Source of the DNA: Nissolia schottii
Taxonomy: Eukaryota > Streptophyta > Magnoliopsida > Fabales > Fabaceae
Reading direction: 5' to 3'
Assembly: GCA_003254905.1 (NCBI GenBank)
Contig: QANU01054243.1
Location: 1 to 64,000 of the forward strand
Length of the DNA stretch: 64,000 nucleotides
In this document: piece after piece, positions 57,955 through 64,000 of the stretch
Numbering within the stretch: position 1 is the stretch's first letter
Layout of the letters: the number at the start of each line of letters is the position of its first letter
Program-made: the position numbers and the translations under genes
The notes under the pieces: generated by a model
What the model was told of the DNA's origin: nothing
Seen by the model: the letters and a program-made list of their open reading frames with translations, nothing else
The model's database searches: none

Positions 57955-60900
57955 TCATTTACTTTTAAATTGCCTTTCAAGCCTCTCAATTGCAGCACCA
58001 ACACCACTCTTCACTCCGCTCTGATCTGGGTCTGGTAGATTCCCCTCGTTAGCTTTTTCTACCAGCTTCAAATGGAGCCAACCTGCCAAACAATTAGTGA
58101 AACAAGACTTAACAAATAGCCACATATCCATGATGCCTCGAAAAATTTTCCATATTCTTTTTTTATAATTGTAAATTATTCAAACACTTGATTAGGACAA
58201 ACTTCCCAAGGATCTTTAACAAATGCTTGATCCTAGGTCTAATCCCCCCAGGCCACTTTGCTTGCACTATAGGCACCTTCACCTCTCCTCACTAGAGAAA
58301 TGCATCAAGTTAAATGAGAAGAAAAAAAAGGCCCGCCTAAATATGATAACATTCTAAAATGCTTTGCTTTCTATGCTTTTCTAGTTTTTACACAACGCAA
58401 GTACGGATATGCGTGCGCACACACAATATGTGTGAAAAGGAGGGAGGGGGGATTGTACAATATTAAGTTGAGCAAACTATATGTATGAAAAAGTTAGTAC
58501 TGCATATACTGAACGCCCCAATATCGGTGAGTATGATAGGTTGTTACCGTCTTAAGCATCAGGTGATGCTCTAACACCGTTATGTTCAACAAGCATACTA
58601 TATATAAAGCTCATGTATCAGTAAAACTCTCATCAGTGATCAGCACAGACAACTAATCAAGAAATATAACTCTACCAAGAGGAAAGCAAAATGCTGCTCC
58701 CAGCACTGATCCTAGCGCCATATTCCTTGCTCGCCACATTAGTGATCCAGGCACTAACATAAGGGAAAACAATATATCAGCACCATGATTTAGTAACATC
58801 TAACCATTTTCTACCTTAAACTTCTCCATCTAAAGAAGCATTTCCATAAGATAAAAGGTAACATATTGAAATATCAAACTAGAACAACTAATTGTTTTCA
58901 TGTTCCAGTCCAGGCTATTAAAGTGTCTACTGCAGTGTATGATTTCTTACTTAGTAAACCAAAAGCTGAAGCAGTAGCTGACCCAGCTCCAACAACATTA
59001 AAAACATCATGCACACCTCGCTTCTCTGCAAGCAGATTTTGTACGTTATAAAATGCAGCAGTGAACATGCCAAGGCGGACCCCTCCAACTATTGAGCCCC
59101 GTGTAACTCGAATGAATCGTTTCTCCATCGCATCTCTCATCAAACGATATTGCTCACGTTTGTCTTCTGTGCTCCCAAGCTTTAACATTACTTCTGCATC
59201 CTTGCTCTGGCAAAACATGGGAAAGTCCTCATACATGCCACATTTAAATTGCGATAATATATAGACAAGCAACTATTGTGTTAACATAGTGACAACAAAA
59301 TGAATGTTTAACCAGCAAAGAAAAGATAGACCTTAGTAATATGTTTGTGAGGATTTTTGATTTTCTATCTATATAAAATTGTTTGTGAGGGATGAGACAC
59401 GGGTCTTATTTTGGATTTGTATGTTAGCATTGGTTCTGTCTCTTTCAGAAAGATGTTTTGAGATAACAATGGTGTTTATGTTGCATCTGTTACAGGGTTT
59501 GTTACGTTGTGGTATCCTTAGCTGACTAGAAATACAGTGCAAAGTAAACAAGCATACACAACAGAGAAGATTTAAACTTCACACTAGATGAGATTAAAGA
59601 GAATATCTAGCATGTATGATGAAAGAAACAAAAATATCATGGATATATATTAAGAAAATACTGACTGGTGTCATTTTCTAAGAAAAATGGTTGTTTCAAA
59701 CAAGAAAAAGAAACCAGAAAAAGGACGACAATGTAAAATCAATAACCCAATAAGATATCAGAGTTTATGATCTGCTGAAATTCCAACTTCAAAAATCAAA
59801 ACCATTCAATCCTTTTTAGTTTAGGCTCTTGAAAAACTACAAACGGATGAAGTAGAAATATATGCCAGAACATCTGCTGATGGGATTGGACAATCTTTTT
59901 GACATCCGTACAGTGTTTTAATGGGTTTATACCTACCTTCTTATGTTACTAGTTCCAAAAACTTCTCAACAAGAAATAAGGATTGAGCAAAAAGTCTATG
60001 TAACTTTGTTTCATTATAGAATAAGGGAATGGATCCTCTCATGTTAAGTTTGGTCATGTTATGAGAGAGAAAGACACAAACATTTTAAACAAGTGGAACC
60101 TTCTTAAAATGGTAGGACCCAATTCAAAATGTTTGTGTCTTTCTCTCTCATAACATGACTAGATTTAACATGAGAGGATCCATTCCCTGAGAATAAACAA
60201 TACAAAACCCTAGCACATTTAATCTTTAACAGTTTCTGACTATGTTATGGGAGGTTACTTAACCTTATACTTTCAAAGATATTGTTCTTCTACCCAAGTA
60301 CTTTCTCAAGAATCTTAGTCCTCTGGAACCACAAAGAAAATAAAATTTTGATAGAAAAATCCCCTAGTGTATTCATGACCACATCTAATAGTATGCAATT
60401 ACCAAACCCGAATTTGCACATAGAATTACATGGGATGTCTAATTCTATAATTTAAAGAATAAGATCCATGCTTGTACTTGTCTCTACTTTTACAACCCTT
60501 TTTTGCGTTGAACATAATACACTATCAATGACATATGAAACACAGAATTTTGAAGCATCACTTTTAATCATAAACTTACAACAGAAGCATTTGCCTCCTT
60601 GCTACCACCATATAACATTCCAGCAAATACTCCAATGACAGTTGCCGTGCCCCAATTAACAGTTCCGGCTAATCTTGGAGAACCCTAGTAAAGGAAAGTA
60701 CGAGAACAACAATAAAATTAAATGAATTCAACATTATGAAGGCCAAAACACATTTGATAGCAACATCTTCAGGAATTCAGAAGAAAAGGAAAAGGGACTT
60801 GAAAGAAAGGCAAAAAAAGCATTTACCATTTAGCTTAATTCTTTCCAGTATTTCATACCGATAGACTTAGGGTTGATCAAATAAATGTTCAATACATGAA

Positions 60901-61561
60901 GAGAGAAAAGGATATGAACAGTCTAATGTTACAGGAATTAACTTAAAAACTCAGGCTTGCTTAATGAACAGATATACGCATTCAATAACCTATACTTTTA
61001 CAGTATTGAAGCCTCTGCATCAAACCTATGGAACTCTAAAAGTGACTTGTACATGTTGAAACTTGATCATAAGACTCATCACTCATGTCATGACTCAAAC
61101 CAGCTGAAATATATGCAAATTTCTTTCACATAAATTTATATTCATAAATCATAACAAAGACGTGACCCCACCTCTAACTTGAGACCTAGAAAAAACCCTA
61201 GAAAATGGGGGAAAAAATAATCAGCAATTTCAACGACTACAAGGACCAGATCAGGAAAAAAGGAAATTACTTTTCACTAACAGATAATGACGTGCTACGA
61301 ACGCGATATACTGAAATTCATTTCATTGCAGTTATCGAATTGATAAGTTGCATTCGATTCAGATAAACAACTAAATTCTAGTGATCACTATTCAAAGTCC
61401 CAAATCCTATGCATGGTGACACAAACCTTTTTACCAAACATTGCAGCTAACTTCAAACTTTAAAAGATGATTGAAAAAATGTTAAATTTAAGAAATGAAG
61501 AAAGATGTGAAGAGTCTCTTACATATGGAACGGTGGATTCTGAGTCGTCGGTAGCTTCCAT
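57955..61561 (-). CDS. Tim17/Tim22/Tim23-family protein, TIMMDC1-like
   Basis: Predicted mitochondrial inner-membrane protein. Tim17-type domains occur in import channels, and TIMMDC1 is a complex I assembly factor. Five minus-strand exons join in frame: 61561-61523, 60684-60580, 59206-58951, 58753-58676 and 58082-57955 (201 aa). The N-terminus is MEATDDSESTVPYGSPRLAG. Glycine-rich membrane helices follow: WGTATVIGVFAGMLYGGSKE, RGSIVGGVRLGMFTAAFYNV, VVGAGSATASAFGL and GSVLGAAFCFPLGWLHL. The R-x-T-R-G-S-x-x-G-G-x-R-x-G core is the Tim17-family signature. The C-terminus is charged. Introns are long; intron 2 (59207-60579) contains a foldback MITE. TIMMDC1 rather than an import subunit is my preference from overall layout, not proof. 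Confidence 0.85.
60024..60188. mobile_element. Foldback MITE with ~63-bp arms
   Basis: The left arm starts AGGGAATGGATCCTCTCATG, and the right arm, reversed, reads the same; about 63 aligned bases have only three mismatches. The loop is about 35 bases. Six-base AGAATA matches near both edges (60018-60023 and 60190-60195) may be part of a target duplication. It is non-coding and lies within a transcribed intron. Confidence 0.85.
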
Positions 61562-61950
61562 GGTTGGAAGGCTTGGCAAAATGGAAATGCGGAGTTGTAA
61601 GAGTTGTTTGGTTGCCGAGAAATTAGGTGACGAAAGTGGAAAACCGAAGTGGAAACTATCTCTATCGGAATGAAATCGTATCGGTGTAGACGGCGGTGGA
61701 CTCGTAAAATTGCACCGCCCTGGCGGGAATCTTGTGTAGGCTGAGGCAGACTCGTGAGTGTGCGATGCGTTTCTGGCGTGAGTGATGAGAGGATGAGAAA
61801 GAGGAAGTGATGGGTTTGAGAGAGTGAGGGAGGCGGACGCCGGCGGCTTCGGGTGGTCTGCCGGCGTATGAGAGGATGAGGGAGAGGGAGGCGGATGGAA
61901 TTTTGAGTGAGAGGTGAGGATGGGTAAATGGGCAGTATAATCAGCAAACA
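61562..61950 (-). promoter_or_regulatory. Leader/promoter region of the Tim17-family gene
   Basis: On the minus strand this is pyrimidine-rich and GC-richer than its surroundings, as plant 5' leaders often are. The ORFs crossing it are not supported as genes. Confidence 0.45.
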
Positions 61951-61974
61951 TAGATACACAGTGTGAAGAAATCT

Positions 61975-62520
61975 AAATATCGAGCATCAACAAACTTATA
62001 TATATAAAATCAACAAGCCTAGAAACAAATTTATGTATGGAGGCTAAACAAATCTATATATACTACATGATTAAATCTATACACATAAAATGAATAAACT
62101 CATATTCACAAAATGAATATACCAAAGTACAATGGATGAACAAACGTGCACAACTAGAATGAACAAACTTATATACACAACGTAAACAAACTTATACAAC
62201 TAGAATAAACAAATCTTGATACGCATAGTGAACATATTTGACCATGAAGAATGAACAGACCCAGATACAATGTGTGTACAAAAATATATATGAGTACGAA
62301 CAAATTTATATACACTACGCGAACAAAACCACACAATTATAATGAACAAACACATACACACATAGTGAATAAACATGTATACTGGAATGAAAAAACCCAT
62401 GTAAATATAATGAACAAACCCAATTATAACGTGTGAACAAACCTATTTGTTCATTGTAGTTGTACATGTTTGTTCATTGTATATATTTGTGTATGTGCAT
62501 TACATTTGTAGTGGTTTGTT
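61975..62520. repeat. Degenerate minisatellite with a GAACAAAC core
   Basis: About fifteen irregular copies of an AATGAACAAACTTATATACAC-like unit of roughly 25 bases; near 62450 the orientation flips to GTTTGTTCATTG. It resembles in style, though not in exact unit, the array at 10855-11270. Confidence 0.65.
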
Positions 62521-62639
62521 CATCTCCAAGACAAAAAATAAAAAACAATCCCACAACCCCATAAATCATCTAGGTTTGGATGCATACAAACCCACAAATC
62601 AATCTTACCTCCATGTCGATTTTTGTAGAACCCATTGAC

Positions 62640-63110
62640 ATTGCAACGTATAATGACTCAACAACAACGAGGTTGTGGGGAGGCGGCAAATTCTCGTGAC
62701 AGAGGCGACAGAGGTTGGTGATTTGGGTGGGAATGCCAAAGGTGACAAAGGATTATTGTGATTTGGATGCAGTAGCGGATTCTCGTGTTGGAGGTGACAG
62801 AGGCGGCAACGAGTCTGGGGAGTGAATGACCATGAGGCTGTGGAGTGGACAACGACGTGGCTTTGGGGGCGGTGGCGAGCAAGAGTGAGGCACGAGCAAC
62901 CTTTCGTTGTGAGAGTGAGTCACGAGAAAAATATAGAGAACAGAGAGAACAAGAGAAAAGAATGTCGTGAAAGTTACGAGTAAGTGAGTTGAGAGAGTAA
63001 GAGTTGAGCGAGTGAGTGAGTGTGGGTTGAGTGAAAAGGTATACGAATACTCGTAAGTATATTCCTTGGTTGGCTGTATAGTGAAACCAATTTTAGTGTA
63101 CACTAAGACT
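62640..63110. other. GC-richer, purine-biased tract
   Basis: G/A-rich sequence with GAGGCGGCAA- and GAGTGAGT-type short repeats. The overlapping ORFs are low-complexity, and I see no protein homology. It may form one mobile element with the adjoining minisatellite, but no termini were found. Confidence 0.35.
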
Positions 63111-64000
63111 TTTTGGCATTAAAAACGTTGGTGGTTGTACATTGGTAAAATTTTTAGTGTACATGTAGCACCACTCCTTTAATAATAATGTTAAAATAGT
63201 AGCAAGAAAGTAAAAATTAGTATATATTATTTTAATTGATTAGTAACGTTTATGTATGTATGCATACTTCAAAGAGGACCTTAGTAAAGTATTAAGACAA
63301 GATTTGTCAAAAATATAATTGACTAAAAATATATATTAATTACCCACTTTTATGAATGACATTTGGCATTTTTCTTCCTATTTTATTCTTATAAATGATA
63401 AGTGTCATTCATAGGAATGATATGATAATTTGTTAGATCTCCCCAACATTACTCTTAATTAAATAGTGAAAAAAATTATAAGATATATTATTTTAAGAAA
63501 TTAGTAATAAAAGGTGAACACAATAACATAGATTTTCTTAAGTGAAAAATCACTAATACAACATGAAAAGATTAAATTACTTTTGAGAAGAGAAAATATT
63601 ACATTATTTTGTGTTAACTATTAAGTGTGTCATTTCTTATTCCAATAAAATTCATAAAATTATTCCTTAGCATTTTATTTTCAATTAACCCACTATGTAA
63701 ACTGAAGTTTCTTAATTAATCATAATCTATAAATTTTATAAATTTTTTTGATTTTATGTTATTAGAATTATCTTTTTTTTACCTCTGGTTAAGAGTGCAA
63801 AATCTCTTATGCTAAATATTATTCAAAAGATTGATTTAGTTTTTTTGAATCACAAATATACTCTTTTTTTAAGGAGTTAAATTTTAAATGTTATTTTTAC
63901 TTATTTTTGAAGCACAAATATCATTTTACTTTGGGTTATTCTTCTTATATTTGATATATTTTTAGTAATTATTAAATTGGTATTCTCCCGAATGATAGTT
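63111..64000. other. AT-rich DNA to the window end, nothing recognised
   Basis: No ORF or repeat that I could support. Confidence 0.5.

Overview
This is a eukaryotic plant nuclear window, most likely from a legume. Soybean or a close relative is my best guess from overall style; I cannot prove the genus. Coding sequence is split by many AT-rich GT-AG introns, intergenic DNA is very AT-rich, and transposon debris is dense. Three single N characters (26280, 27373, 28739) mark assembly joins.

I reconstructed eight complete protein-coding genes by joining exons so that every junction keeps frame. In order they are: a BOR1-type borate exporter (4722-9073, +, 684 aa); a CPRD49-like GDSL/SGNH esterase (16072-19739, +, 242 aa); an ABCF4/GCN4-type ABC-F ATPase with an uninterrupted coding region (21366-23546, -, 726 aa); a plastid phosphoenolpyruvate/phosphate translocator (33174-35944, +, 400 aa); a UVR plus ApaG-domain protein (41060-44443, +, 268 aa); a multi-pass membrane protein of unknown function (46669-49286, +, 353 aa); the U3 snoRNP protein MPP10 (51514-56573, +, 540 aa); and a Tim17/22/23-family protein resembling TIMMDC1 (57955-61561, -, 201 aa). 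They are unrelated housekeeping or transport genes, not a cluster or operon. A ninth gene, an R2R3-MYB of the MYB98/MYB119 type (minus strand, 27374-28729), is incomplete because of assembly joins. A truncated, frameshifted second MYB copy lies next to it.

The rest is mostly mobile DNA. At 1-2340 is a non-autonomous LTR retrotransposon with a decayed gag and a GC-rich filler. A solo LTR with a 5-bp target duplication sits in the last BOR1 intron. Two members of one MULE-like family are bounded by target duplications of 10 bp (12505-14568) and 9 bp (36433-40432); the second may be a Pack-MULE. Several hAT-like, Harbinger-like and MULE-like MITEs have recognisable target duplications. There is a tRNA-derived SINE, two LINE remnants, two degenerate minisatellites, and a near-perfect 165-bp foldback element inside an intron of the Tim17-family gene.

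The observations most worth a second look are the MYB locus, where two contigs appear to be placed in the wrong order; the two-member MULE family; three AUG-UAA minimal uORFs and a changed tyrosine sorting motif in the BOR1 gene; and the intronic foldback element. I saw no CRISPR array, prokaryotic operon or obviously new enzymatic system.
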